Below, piece by piece: positions 7,443 through 16,724 of a DNA stretch of 52,070 nt. Every line of letters starts with the position of its first letter. Position 1 is the stretch's first letter. The notes under the pieces were generated by a model. That model did no database searches. It had not been told where the DNA came from and was given only the letters and a program-made list of their open reading frames with translations. The DNA lies in assembly GCA_938034445.1 (NCBI GenBank), contig CALHLD010000003.1, forward strand, positions 1 through 52,070. Direction: 5' to 3'. The DNA comes from an uncultured archaeon. Lineage in GTDB: Archaea; Thermoproteota; Nitrososphaeria; JACIWG01. The position numbers were made by a program, and so were the translations under genes.

Positions 7443-8466
7443 AATAATGAAATATTATCAGTTAATTGGTCCTGTGAAAACCGAGAAGGGAGTATCGTTT
7501 GAGTATGTTTCAGAATGCGATAAGGTAGATTTAGACTATTTGGGCCACACTGTACTGCCTCCAAAAAAATTCTTTTTTCCACCAATAGAGGAAATGTTCG
7601 CTTACGAATATGATGAGACTGGAAATCTTAGAATATATGATTTTCTTGAAGAAGTTTCCAAAGGGATGCGTGTTATAGTTGGTGTTAAACCATGTGATAT
7701 TAGTAGCCTCCTCGTTTTAGATAAGGTTTTTACCGGAGAATATAATGATCCATATTATACTACAAGAAGAAATAACACACTGGTTGTGGGTTTAACATGC
7801 AATAAGCCAAAGGAATATTGCTTTTGCACATATGTTGGCAGTGGGCCTTCAATAAAGAAAGGGTTTGACCTACTCCTTTCAGATTTAGGGGACATGTACC
7901 TTGTTGAAGTTGGAAGCGAAAAAGGGTGGAAGCTTACAAAATTCAATCTAGACATATTCAATGAAGCAGAAAACGAGGATATAAAAGAAAGGGAAAGGAT
8001 TTTATTGGAGGTTGAAGAGGAAATTAGGAAAAAGGGTTTACCAAATTTTGCTACAATAGATAAGGTTCTAGTAGAAAGGTTCCTGGACAGGATTTGGGAT
8101 GATTACAGTAGAAAATGTCTAGCGTGCGGAAAATGTAATTTTACATGTCCAACATGCAGATGCTTTACCATATCAGATGAACCAAACCCTGACCTTAAAA
8201 GTGGTAAAAGATTTAGAATCTGGGATTCATGTCACTTTTTAAGCTTCACAAAAGTTGCAAGTGGAGAAGTCTTCAGAAAAGATAGACCTTCAAGGTTTAA
8301 GCAGAGAATATACCATAAATTTGTTTACTCAATAAACGAAATAGGTTCAATATCCTGTGTTGGATGTGGTAGATGCATTGAGGTGTGCCCGGCGAAAATC
8401 AATATATTGGATGTATTAAAAGAGGTGATTGTTGGTGGAAAATCCGTATCTGCCAAAGTTAGCTAA
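7423..8466 (+). CDS. hydB: Group 3b [NiFe] hydrogenase/sulfhydrogenase beta subunit (HydB)
   Basis: Iron-sulfur electron-transfer subunit of a cytoplasmic NAD(P)-linked hydrogenase. The family landmarks are the LPPKKFFFPP motif, GVKPCDI, and CNKPKEYCFC. Two ferredoxin-like cluster motifs follow: CLACGKCNFTCPTCRC at about residues 234-249 and CVGCGRCIEVCPA near residue 325. AsrA of sulfite reductase is the nearest alternative family, but the downstream gamma, delta and alpha subunits settle the assignment. The open frame starts at 7423 without a convincing ribosome binding site. The biological start is probably ATG 7389 in another frame, across a seven-T run. The gamma-subunit gene begins inside the end of this gene (about 30 bp overlap). 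Confidence 0.9.
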   Translation: MPIFLDRIMKYYQLIGPVKTEKGVSFEYVSECDKVDLDYLGHTVLPPKKFFFPPIEEMFAYEYDETGNLRIYDFLEEVSKGMRVIVGVKPCDISSLLVLDKVFTGEYNDPYYTTRRNNTLVVGLTCNKPKEYCFCTYVGSGPSIKKGFDLLLSDLGDMYLVEVGSEKGWKLTKFNLDIFNEAENEDIKERERILLEVEEEIRKKGLPNFATIDKVLVERFLDRIWDDYSRKCLACGKCNFTCPTCRCFTISDEPNPDLKSGKRFRIWDSCHFLSFTKVASGEVFRKDRPSRFKQRIYHKFVYSINEIGSISCVGCGRCIEVCPAKINILDVLKEVIVGGKSVSAKVS

Positions 8467-9259
8467 AATTGAGGCAATAAAAGAGGAGACAGTTGACACC
8501 AGAACTTTTAAAATAAAAATCTTAGACGAAAAAGTGAGAAACAGCTTTAATTTTACACCAGGACAGTTTGTTGAATTAACAGTCTTTGGATACGGTGAAG
8601 CACCCTTCTCTATCACATCTTCTCCATATGAGCACGAGAATTTTTCTATAACAGTGCGAAGAATGGGTAATGTTACTAGAGGACTATTTAGATTAAAGGA
8701 GGGAGATATTATTGGAGTAAGAGGACCGTTTGGAAGAGGATGGCCTATTGAAAAAATTAAGGGAAACGATATACTAATTGTTGGAGGGGGTATAGGATTG
8801 GCTCCACTAAAACCTTTGATAGAATATATAATCTTGCAGAGAAGATTATTTAATAATGTAATACTATTTTATGGAGCTAAAACACCAAAAGATATAATCT
8901 ACAAAGAATTATTTGATATATGGAAACAGTATATTAATGTGGAACTTACAGTGGATTTTGCGGAAAAGGATTGGGGTGGACATAGTGGTCCCGTAACTGT
9001 TCTATTCAAAAACTTTAAACTTGAATCAAACAACATATATTCAGTACAATGTGGGCCACCAATTATGATGCACTTTGTAACAAGACAGTTATTAAGCATG
9101 AGAATGGAGCCTGAAAAAATATATTTTTCATTAGAAAGAAACATGAAATGCGGAATGGGATTCTGCGGAAAGTGCATGACTGGAGGAAGATATGTTTGCA
9201 GAGAAGGGCCAGTATTCAACTATAGTGAAGTGAAAAACTTTCTTGAGACACCAGTTTAG
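8435..9259 (+). CDS. hydG: Group 3b hydrogenase gamma subunit (FAD/NAD(P)-binding, HydG-like)
   Basis: Flavin reductase-like subunit that passes electrons between the hydrogenase and NAD(P). An FAD-binding motif (APFSITSSP), a pyridine-nucleotide motif (IVGGGIGLAPLKPL) and a C-terminal 2Fe-2S motif (CGMGFCGKCMTGGRYVC) occur in the order of the dihydroorotate dehydrogenase electron-transfer/ferredoxin-NADP reductase family. The open frame reaches back to TTG at 8429. The better start is GTG at 8435, 5 nt after a GAGGTGAT ribosome binding site (8422-8429), giving MENPYLPKLA. It overlaps the hydB end and abuts the delta-subunit gene. Confidence 0.9.
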   Translation: MENPYLPKLAKIEAIKEETVDTRTFKIKILDEKVRNSFNFTPGQFVELTVFGYGEAPFSITSSPYEHENFSITVRRMGNVTRGLFRLKEGDIIGVRGPFGRGWPIEKIKGNDILIVGGGIGLAPLKPLIEYIILQRRLFNNVILFYGAKTPKDIIYKELFDIWKQYINVELTVDFAEKDWGGHSGPVTVLFKNFKLESNNIYSVQCGPPIMMHFVTRQLLSMRMEPEKIYFSLERNMKCGMGFCGKCMTGGRYVCREGPVFNYSEVKNFLETPV

Positions 9260-9268
9260 GTGATATTT

Positions 9269-9982
9269 TTGAATAAAATCAGAATAGGAATCTTCAGCCT
9301 ATCTTCATGTGAAGGATGCATTGTACAGATCCTTAATCTTGAAGACATTTTACTTAATCTTCTAAAAAAATTTGAAATAGAAAGTCGGATACTAGGAACA
9401 CAGAATAGGACAGAATCTTATGATATAGCGTTTGTTGAAGGATCAGTTATGTCTATTGATGAAGAGATGGAGCTTAAAAAGATAAGAAGAATGAGTAAGT
9501 TTCTTGTAGCGTTGGGAGAATGCGCGTGCCATGGAGGAAACTTCCTTGTAAGAGATTTCAACGTTGGGGAAATACTTGAAAGATTTCCAGGTTCAGAAAC
9601 ATGGTACTCTAATCCAATAGACAGGTATGTTAGAATAGAATATTATATTCCAGGATGCCCAATAGATAAAGAAGAGTTTTTTACAGTATTCAAATCACTG
9701 CTACTAGAAAAGTTTCCAGAACAAATTTCAAATACGGTCTGCAGCGAATGCATTTTAAAAGAAAATAACTGTCTAATAGATAAAGGAATAGCGTGCCTTG
9801 GATCTATAACAAGAGGAGGATGCAAAGCGATATGCCCAACATTTAACAGAGAATGCTATGGATGTAGGGGATTAAGTGATGACGCAAACGTGGAAGGATT
9901 ACTGCAAACATTTAAAGAGAAAAACATTGAGCCACCAACACATTTAACTCTAATTACTAGGAGGGAGGGTAGGAAAACATGA
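9269..9982 (+). CDS. hydD: Group 3b hydrogenase small (delta) subunit
   Basis: Fe-S small subunit paired with the large subunit that follows. Proximal-cluster ligands are SCEGC at the N-terminus, GECACHGG mid-protein and PGCP. The C-terminal third is Cys-rich (CSEC, NNCLID, ACLG, GGCKAICP, ECYGCRG), typical of group 3b/MvhG-like delta subunits with extra clusters, and absent from the HoxY-like subunit at the window start. The frame is open from GTG at 9260, but TTG at 9269 has the better spacing from an AGGTGAT ribosome binding site (9258-9264). The last codons overlap the start of the alpha gene (ATGA at 9979). Confidence 0.9.
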   Translation: MNKIRIGIFSLSSCEGCIVQILNLEDILLNLLKKFEIESRILGTQNRTESYDIAFVEGSVMSIDEEMELKKIRRMSKFLVALGECACHGGNFLVRDFNVGEILERFPGSETWYSNPIDRYVRIEYYIPGCPIDKEEFFTVFKSLLLEKFPEQISNTVCSECILKENNCLIDKGIACLGSITRGGCKAICPTFNRECYGCRGLSDDANVEGLLQTFKEKNIEPPTHLTLITRREGRKT

Positions 9983-11253
9983 GCCATGAGCTTATTGAAG
10001 TTAAAGGTGTTCCAAAAGTAGAGGGGGCAGTAGATGTTGTGGTAAAGTTAGTAAATGACAACTTTAAGGTTGAAGTAAGGGCGCGTGAAGGTATAAGGTT
10101 ACTTGAAAGACTTTTGATAGGAAAAAGTTACAAGGAAATACCATTCATAGTTTCTAGAATGTGCGGTGTATGCCCAATAGTGCATAATATAACATCAGTA
10201 CAGGCTTTAGAGAAAGCACTTTCAATAGAACCATATGAGGATGCAAAGTCTATAAGGGAGGCAATGGTTATAGGAGGACATCTTCAAAGCCATCTAATTC
10301 ACCTCTACCTATTCACCTTACCAGACCTTGTTGGAAAAAAGAACATTTTAGAAATTTTAGAAGGGAAGGAGGAGCTTGTAAAGACTGTTTTAAGATTAAA
10401 AAGGGTTGCAAATCATATAACAGATACATTGGGAGGTAGGGCAGTACATCCTATAACACCAACTGTAGGTGGATTAACTAGGTATCCTTCAAAAAACATA
10501 CTAGAAACACTATTAATGGAAAGTACACTATTTAAGAAAACATTAAGAGAAGTTTTGGAACCCATACTTGAGGCGGAAATTCCAAAATTTGAGAACAGAA
10601 CACAATATCTTTCATTACACGATAGCAGGTATCCAATTTTAGAAGGTAAACTTTCAGTTTCAAACGAAATCTTCTTCGAACAAGAAGAGTATGAGAACAT
10701 AATATCATATTTGAACGAAGAATATTCAACAGCAAGACATTATCTAATAAACGGGAAACCCTACATGGTAGGAGCACTTTCAAGGCTAAACAACAACTAC
10801 AGCCAATTATGTGATGACGCAAAAGAATATTCAAGAAAATATAGAATAAGCTTTCCTTCAAATGAGCCGTTCGTAAACATAAAGGCACAGGCAATAGAAA
10901 TGATACATTTAGCAGATAAAATTGTCGATATACTAGAAGAACTTACATCAAAGCCATTAAAACAAGAGAACATAAAATATAATATTAGGCCAGGAGAAGG
11001 TGTATCGATTTCAGAAGCACCGAGGGGAACCCTAATACACCATTACAAAGTTGATGAAAGTGGAAAGATTATTGAAGCAAACATAATTACACCTACTGCA
11101 CAAAACTACAAAAGCATTGAAGAATGTCTCCAAAATTATCTAACTACATTAATTGGAGAAAAATTGAATACAATATCCAAAGAAGTGGAAAAACTTGTTA
11201 GAGCATATGATCCATGTGTGTCATGTTCTGCAAGATTTTTAAGAGAACACTAG
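9979..11253 (+). CDS. hydA: Group 3b [NiFe] hydrogenase large (alpha) subunit
   Basis: Catalytic NiFe subunit. The N-terminal Ni ligands are in RMCGVCPIVH (Cys62, Cys65) and the C-terminal pair in DPCVSCSAR (Cys413, Cys416). The last motif position, usually His, is Arg here, and only five residues (FLREH) follow. A very short cleaved tail is normal for group 3b enzymes; the HoxH-like subunit in this window has 28. The gene overlaps the delta gene by 4 bp and ends the operon. An AT-rich 115-bp gap with T-runs separates it from the histidine kinase. H2-dependent NAD(P) reduction, H2 evolution, or sulfur reduction are family activities; the sequence does not decide between them. Confidence 0.93.
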   Translation: MSHELIEVKGVPKVEGAVDVVVKLVNDNFKVEVRAREGIRLLERLLIGKSYKEIPFIVSRMCGVCPIVHNITSVQALEKALSIEPYEDAKSIREAMVIGGHLQSHLIHLYLFTLPDLVGKKNILEILEGKEELVKTVLRLKRVANHITDTLGGRAVHPITPTVGGLTRYPSKNILETLLMESTLFKKTLREVLEPILEAEIPKFENRTQYLSLHDSRYPILEGKLSVSNEIFFEQEEYENIISYLNEEYSTARHYLINGKPYMVGALSRLNNNYSQLCDDAKEYSRKYRISFPSNEPFVNIKAQAIEMIHLADKIVDILEELTSKPLKQENIKYNIRPGEGVSISEAPRGTLIHHYKVDESGKIIEANIITPTAQNYKSIEECLQNYLTTLIGEKLNTISKEVEKLVRAYDPCVSCSARFLREH

Positions 11254-11367
11254 TAAAAAATTATTGTTATAATAATTTAAAACTCTACTTTTTTGTACAA
11301 AAATTTTTATAGAACAATTTTTTAGGATAAAAATTGGGGGATCTAAGAGTATTAGGTGTTAGATTAA

Positions 11368-13620
11368 TTGAGTAAACGAAACATTGATATTTTTCAGATT
11401 GAAGAATTAGATTCGGTTAAAAAATATCTTGACTTAATTAGTGCAATTGTTGTAGTATTAGATTTGAAGGGAAACGTTCAATATATAAACAGTTATGGAG
11501 CTAATCTTTTAGGATATAATGTTGAGCAGATTATTGGAAAAAATTGGTTCAACAACTTTATACCATCCAGTGTAAGGAAAGAATTAAAGGATATATTTTC
11601 AACAATCATCGCTACAAACAATGGAATAAGAAAATACCACTATTATGAAAATCCAGTATTATCAAAAAATGGGGAAGAGATTATGATAGCATGGAAAAAC
11701 GTACTTTTAGAATCGGAGGATGGAGAGATTTTCGGAACACTAAGCACTGGCATAAACATTACTGAAAGAAAAATTCTTGATACAACAAAGAAGACGTTTG
11801 AGGATAAGCTTGCATTCCTAAACTATTTCGCAAGCACCCTAAATTCTGCAAAAAGCGTTAGAGAAGTTTACGAGCATGTTGTAGATGGACTTAGTAAAAT
11901 GCTTGGATTCGAATATGCAATGTTTATTGCCGTTGAAAAAAATATTTTGAGAATAAAAACTTTTAGAGGATTAAAGCCAATTATTGAAGAAATACCTCTT
12001 AATAGTCAAAAGGGTTTAACAGTTAAGGCTGTAAAGACACGTAGAACAGTAATTTCAAATGATACATGGAATGACAAGGATTATATTGAGGGTGTTCGAG
12101 GTGTAAGGTCAGAACTTTGTGTGCCAGTGATAGTAAATGATACAGTCTATGGTATAATAGATGTCCAAAGCAAGAAAATTAATGCATTTAGTGAAGAGGA
12201 TGCAAGACTTGTAGAAATTCTTGCAGCACATACTGCAACAGCAATAAGTAATATAGAAAAACAGGTATCACTCGAGAAACAGTATAAGCAACTTTTAAGC
12301 TTAATGAAATTTTCTATAGATATAATAGGAATATCAGATGTTAGAGCGAGATTGCATAAAGTTGTTGAAGCAATATATAATCTTGGATGGAGGCGTGTTG
12401 TCCTTAGCTTAAGAGATGAAAACTTAGAAATAAGGAGCCCAGAGGATATCATAACCGCTGGATTAAGTGAGGAAGAAAGAAAGTTTCTTTGGGAACATCG
12501 TACACCTGGAACATTATGGAAAGAGAGATTTAGCCCAATCTTTGATCGCTATAAGATAGGGCAATTTTATTACCTACCATATGAAGACGAGTTCGTTATG
12601 GACACCTTCTCTAAAAATGTTTTAGATAGCAAATTAAGTGAAGAGGAAACTTTAGACTGGCACCCTCAAGACCTACTATATGCTCCATTAACTTTACCAG
12701 ATGGCAAAATAGTTGGAATTCTAAGCATAGATGATCCAGTTGATGGAAGAAGGCCTACACAGTATACTCTTGCACCGTTGGAACTATTCCTAAACTATGC
12801 TGCTTTAGCAATAGAGAATGCACAATTGATTAGACAATTGAAGGAAGCGCAAAATAGATTAAGCGAATATGCTCTAGAATTAGAGAATAGGGTTAAAGAG
12901 AGAACGAAAGAACTTTTAGAGGCACAAGAAAAACTTTTAAGAAATGAAAGACTTGCCACTATTGGTGAAGTAGCAGCTTCAGTAGGCCACGACCTCAGAA
13001 ACCCGCTTCAGGTTATTCTTTACGAAAGCTTTGTTCTCGAAAACATTGTTGAAAAAACTGCTAATGTAGTAGACGATAAGGTCCTCGCCAATCTAAAATC
13101 ACATGTACAAAGGATAAAGGAGCAAGTAAATTACATGAATAAAATTGTTTCCGACCTACAAGATTATGGCAAACAAATTACAATAAAGACTGTAAAAGTA
13201 GACTTAAACAGTATAATAATGAACATACTTTCAACGAACAAGGCACCTGAAAAAATAAATGTTATAGTTAACATTCCATCAGGGTTCACCATAGATGCAG
13301 ACCCTGAAAATATAAAGAGGGTTTTCACAAACATAATAGTGAATGCGTTTCAAGCAATGCCAGAAGGTGGAACACTAACAATTTATGCAGAAAATGAAGA
13401 CAAAATGACAAAAATTTACTTTAAGGACACCGGTTTAGGAATTCCTAAAGAGAATATTGAAAAAATATTTCAACCACTATTTACTACAAAAGCCAGGGGT
13501 ACAGGTTTAGGGTTAGCGGTATGCAAGAGGATAGTTGAAGCACACAATGGCACAATTGAGGTAGAAAGTGAGTTAGGGAAGGGGTCAACATTTATAGTAA
13601 AACTTCCAGTAAAAAGTTAA
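11368..13620 (+). CDS. Soluble PAS-GAF histidine kinase
   Basis: Cytoplasmic sensor kinase with no membrane segment. Order: PAS domain (about 13-130), GAF domain (about 150-300), a second GAF-like region (about 305-485), a coiled coil (about 490-535), a HisKA dimerisation helix with the phospho-acceptor His541 in SVGHDLRNPL, and an ATPase domain with N box (NIIVNAFQAMPEGG), G1 (DTGLGIP) and G2 (GTGLGLAV). It starts with TTG at 11368, preceded by GGTG at 11355-11358. The response regulator follows 40-50 bp downstream and is the likely partner. Position right after the hydrogenase operon suggests redox or gas sensing, which is inference. In archaea such kinases are usually regarded as bacterial acquisitions. 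Confidence 0.93.
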   Translation: MSKRNIDIFQIEELDSVKKYLDLISAIVVVLDLKGNVQYINSYGANLLGYNVEQIIGKNWFNNFIPSSVRKELKDIFSTIIATNNGIRKYHYYENPVLSKNGEEIMIAWKNVLLESEDGEIFGTLSTGINITERKILDTTKKTFEDKLAFLNYFASTLNSAKSVREVYEHVVDGLSKMLGFEYAMFIAVEKNILRIKTFRGLKPIIEEIPLNSQKGLTVKAVKTRRTVISNDTWNDKDYIEGVRGVRSELCVPVIVNDTVYGIIDVQSKKINAFSEEDARLVEILAAHTATAISNIEKQVSLEKQYKQLLSLMKFSIDIIGISDVRARLHKVVEAIYNLGWRRVVLSLRDENLEIRSPEDIITAGLSEEERKFLWEHRTPGTLWKERFSPIFDRYKIGQFYYLPYEDEFVMDTFSKNVLDSKLSEEETLDWHPQDLLYAPLTLPDGKIVGILSIDDPVDGRRPTQYTLAPLELFLNYAALAIENAQLIRQLKEAQNRLSEYALELENRVKERTKELLEAQEKLLRNERLATIGEVAASVGHDLRNPLQVILYESFVLENIVEKTANVVDDKVLANLKSHVQRIKEQVNYMNKIVSDLQDYGKQITIKTVKVDLNSIIMNILSTNKAPEKINVIVNIPSGFTIDADPENIKRVFTNIIVNAFQAMPEGGTLTIYAENEDKMTKIYFKDTGLGIPKENIEKIFQPLFTTKARGTGLGLAVCKRIVEAHNGTIEVESELGKGSTFIVKLPVKS

Positions 13621-13668
13621 AATACCTCCAAATTGTTAGAATAGTGTCAAAAGAATAAGGTGAAATAT

Positions 13669-14124
13669 ATGGGTGTTGGGGAAAAGCCCAGAATACTTGT
13701 AGTAGATGATGATTTGGATATACTTCAAAGCCTAAAAGAGATTCTTGAAACAAGAGGATATCATGTTGAGGTCGCAGAAAACGCTCAAAAGGGACTTGAT
13801 GTGGCTAGAAAAAAATTTTTTAACCTAGCGATTTTAGACATCAAACTTCCAGACATGGAGGGTACAGAACTTCTTGCAAAAATACATAAGGAAAAACCTG
13901 AAATTATGAAGATTATGCTTACAGGATACCCTTCATTAGAAAATGCAGTACGGGCACTAAACTTAGGAGCAGACGCATATCTTATGAAACCAGTAAATCC
14001 GGAAGAACTTTTAAAAGTTGTAGAAGAAAAATTAAAAGAGCAACGTGAAGCTGAAACCATGACAGAGGAAAAGGTTGCTGAATGGATCGAGAAGAGAATA
14101 CAGAAGTTGGAGCAATCAAAATAA
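13669..14124 (+). CDS. Response regulator (receiver domain plus short helical tail)
   Basis: Receiver protein, likely phosphorylated by the kinase just upstream. Acidic pocket VVDDD, phospho-acceptor Asp57 in LDIKLPD, the conserved Thr in MLTGYPS, and Lys in LMKPVNPEEL are all present. After about residue 120 there is a charged helix of about 30 residues and no DNA-binding or enzymatic output domain, so signalling must go through protein contact. The frame is open from GTG at 13660. ATG at 13669 follows an AAGGTGA ribosome binding site with better spacing. Confidence 0.93.
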   Translation: MGVGEKPRILVVDDDLDILQSLKEILETRGYHVEVAENAQKGLDVARKKFFNLAILDIKLPDMEGTELLAKIHKEKPEIMKIMLTGYPSLENAVRALNLGADAYLMKPVNPEELLKVVEEKLKEQREAETMTEEKVAEWIEKRIQKLEQSK

Positions 14125-14161
14125 TCTTACAATATATAGAGTTGGATGTCGTACCACAATT

Positions 14162-16075
14162 TTATTTACTGAGATTTAGGACGTTAACTTCTTCTAATGT
14201 GTTCAGATCATTAACTTTAACAACCTCATCAGATAAGGTGTAAAGGTGATCTCCAATATATAATGCTCTCTTAATAAACCTTAGATAGTCGATTTCCATA
14301 ATACCTTTTCCAGCAACATTATTTAAGTGCGTGATTCTACCCTTTAAAGCAATAGCATTAGGGGATACGGAAAACACATAAAGGCCTTGCCATACCGGTT
14401 CACCGTAAACATATGGTGGAATTTCTCCAATATACTTGCTCCTATCAATAAAAGCTAAAAGCACAGGAAACGCCATTAAACCCCTTTCTCCATCAAAGAG
14501 AAGTGCGTGATGGTCTCTTAATATTGGTGAATCAGTACCCCTCTCGCCAATAATATATTTTGAAACTTCTTTTGGCATACTCACATTTTTTACTTCAAAA
14601 AGAGATAACTTTATACCTTGATACCATGCAAAATTGCCTTCTTCCGCTTCAACAGTTTCTTTACCTATACCTATAATATGCTCTTCATCTAGAGGGTGAA
14701 GATAGTCTGAATAGCCTGGTATCTTTAGCCATCCTAAAATCTTTGGACTACTAACATCACTTAAGTCTATTACAAAAAAGGGGTCAACCTTCTTAAAAGT
14801 GACTAGGTAAACTTTGTCACCCATAAACCTTACAGAATATATCTTTTCACCCTTTGCAATATTCTCTAACTTTCCGACAACTTTAAGGTTCATGTCAAGA
14901 ACGTAAACGTTATTAGATTCACTAGAAACTCTAAACCATGGATAGCCTACAGTTGTTGCAATCCTAAAATAGCCATTATGTTCATCCATAGAAAACTGGT
15001 TCAGCACATGTCCAGGAACACTTCCTTCAGCTTCAAAATTAATATTTTTTCCATCAACTGATATTCTATAGATGAAAGTTTCTTCAGAGGATGTAGGTGC
15101 ATTTTCTTTAACAAAATTATATTTTGTAATGGCTAAATAAATATTGTTTACTGACATATACATGTTACTTGCGGCACCAGTTAATACCGTCTTTTTAGTG
15201 ATCGGTTCCTGGTCATTGAAGATGTTTAATGCAATTATTGTGGTAAAAGAATAAGATATGTCTGGAGTGTCAGCATAATATACTTCTTTGGGATCTATAC
15301 TTCCACCTTCCTCGTTAACGTAAATAGATGGTAAAATAATTTCTTCTTTAATATAGTATATTGGACTTGTTGTTACAGTATAAACGTAATCTTCTATCAT
15401 TCTCGAATTCAAATAGTATCCATCTAAGGTGACGTTTCTAACAAGCTTAGGATTTTCCATGTGAATCAAATCATAAACTTCAATTCTAGTGGTAATGGGA
15501 TAATAGTATTCTGATTGCCCAACAGTAAAAGACCTAAAATTTGAACTCGATAAAAATACTGTAAGCCTATGCTTGTTAACAAAAATTCCTAAAGGAACAC
15601 TATTGTCAGCCCAAAATATCCTAGAAACAATTTTCATATCTTCTGGAGGATAAGCTTTAACAATAACAAGTTCATTCACTCCAGAGTTATAGTTTGCACC
15701 GCCTCTAACATAATAAATGTAGGAACCCTCTGTTTTAACAACGTCAGGCTCGTCTACACCAGCAACCTGAATATTTGTCTGAGAATATTTTGGCGAAGCT
15801 TCAGCTGAAGCTGCAGCCGGTACAGTAACCCCAAAGACATCTCTTACACCTACAGATACTGGAAAACCATATATTCCAAACCAAGATCTTGAAGCATCGA
15901 TATTATTTTTTATAAAAGTTTTTAACTCATTATAGGAGCCAAATTTCTTTAACCCATAAGATTGAACACCACCATCATCAATATAGTATTGATGGTATAT
16001 TGTATAAGTTGACATCAAAACTAGCACCAATACTATAAAGGAGACAAACAACCTTTTTCTTTTGAACATGCTCAT
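14162..16075 (-). CDS. Secreted/membrane-anchored beta-propeller protein
   Basis: Large extracytoplasmic protein. Basic residues (FKRKR) and one hydrophobic segment near the N-terminus act as a signal anchor. The rest is beta-rich, with repeated blades and motifs such as TNIQVAGVDEPDVVKTEG and a D-G-D-x-V-YLVTF pattern. This matches the archaeal/bacterial 'secreted protein with C-terminal beta-propeller distantly related to WD-40' family. Its function is unknown; family members are cell-surface proteins. The frame begins with TTG TTG ATG; ATG at 16075 is the likely start. It is divergent from the membrane-linked HTH gene, with a palindrome-rich 130-bp gap between them. Confidence 0.8.
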   Translation of the reverse strand: MSMFKRKRLFVSFIVLVLVLMSTYTIYHQYYIDDGGVQSYGLKKFGSYNELKTFIKNNIDASRSWFGIYGFPVSVGVRDVFGVTVPAAASAEASPKYSQTNIQVAGVDEPDVVKTEGSYIYYVRGGANYNSGVNELVIVKAYPPEDMKIVSRIFWADNSVPLGIFVNKHRLTVFLSSSNFRSFTVGQSEYYYPITTRIEVYDLIHMENPKLVRNVTLDGYYLNSRMIEDYVYTVTTSPIYYIKEEIILPSIYVNEEGGSIDPKEVYYADTPDISYSFTTIIALNIFNDQEPITKKTVLTGAASNMYMSVNNIYLAITKYNFVKENAPTSSEETFIYRISVDGKNINFEAEGSVPGHVLNQFSMDEHNGYFRIATTVGYPWFRVSSESNNVYVLDMNLKVVGKLENIAKGEKIYSVRFMGDKVYLVTFKKVDPFFVIDLSDVSSPKILGWLKIPGYSDYLHPLDEEHIIGIGKETVEAEEGNFAWYQGIKLSLFEVKNVSMPKEVSKYIIGERGTDSPILRDHHALLFDGERGLMAFPVLLAFIDRSKYIGEIPPYVYGEPVWQGLYVFSVSPNAIALKGRITHLNNVAGKGIMEIDYLRFIKRALYIGDHLYTLSDEVVKVNDLNTLEEVNVLNLSK

Positions 16076-16128
16076 CAACAACCTATTATAGTATTGAATA
16101 TATTATTCCATAATATAGAACAGTATTA

Positions 16129-16151
16129 GAACATTCTATAATAGCATGTTC
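16129..16151. promoter_or_regulatory. Inverted repeat GAACAT-N11-ATGTTC
   Basis: A perfect 6-bp inverted repeat (16129-16134 and 16146-16151) lies in the divergent gap. A further copy of the TAGAACA half site begins just upstream, near 16117. It is a plausible operator for the adjacent wHTH regulator. Confidence 0.4.
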
Positions 16152-16163
16152 AGTGGTCAAGAA

Positions 16164-16175
16164 CGTTATATAACG
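16164..16175. promoter_or_regulatory. Palindromic TATA element/possible operator
   Basis: CGTTATATAACG is a perfect 12-bp palindrome containing a TATA-box core. Its centre lies about 37 bp before the TTG start of the HTH gene, so it probably serves as that gene's promoter. A dimeric regulator bound here would block TBP, fitting autoregulation. Confidence 0.45.
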
Positions 16176-16206
16176 AAACTCTTTTAAGAAACTGTGATGC
16201 AAACAA

Positions 16207-16668
16207 TTGTGCTTGTCGAAAATAACATTACCTGATTCAACAATAATAGAATCTGAGCTAACAGGTAAAACACTTCTAGTGTACCTTCACATGTTAAAAA
16301 GCAAAAAAGAAACGTTTGGTGTAAGAGAAATCCAGAGAAAACTTGGATTTTCAAGCCCAAGCGTGGCAATATATCATCTTGAAAAATTAAATTCTCTAGG
16401 ACTTGTAGATAAGACAGAGATTGGAGAATATTATATAAAAAGGGAAGTTAAAGTTGGTGTCCTAAAATTTTATACCAGAGTAGGAAGCATTCTTCTTCCA
16501 AGATACCTATTCTATTCAACATTTTTTACAATAATGCTCCTATACTATATAATATTCTTTGAACATACCTTTACAGTAGACCAGATTATTGCATTAATTT
16601 TTGGAACAATAGCATGCACTATTCTATGGTTTGAAACTATCAAAATATGGAAAGCCAAACCGTTTTAG
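16207..16668 (+). CDS. Membrane-tethered winged-HTH regulator
   Basis: Residues about 12-75 form a winged helix (VREIQRKLGFSSPSVAIYHLEKLNSLGLV, then a short wing). Two hydrophobic segments follow (about 93-112 and 120-140), so DNA binding would occur at the membrane. This layout recurs in archaea beside genes for surface proteins. Here it is divergent from the beta-propeller gene and in line with a small two-TM protein. It starts with TTG at 16207 (a second TTG at 16213 is possible). Control of the flanking genes is inferred. Confidence 0.75.
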   Translation: MCLSKITLPDSTIIESELTGKTLLVYLHMLKSKKETFGVREIQRKLGFSSPSVAIYHLEKLNSLGLVDKTEIGEYYIKREVKVGVLKFYTRVGSILLPRYLFYSTFFTIMLLYYIIFFEHTFTVDQIIALIFGTIACTILWFETIKIWKAKPF

Positions 16669-16724
16669 GTGTTCTAAAATATGGAATTAATAACATATTA
16701 TCAAAAACATTATGGTGGTATAAA

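Noticed and set aside
16647-16724. Upstream extension of the small two-TM protein
   Set aside because: These codons overlap the HTH gene and the better ribosome binding site precedes ATG 16725.
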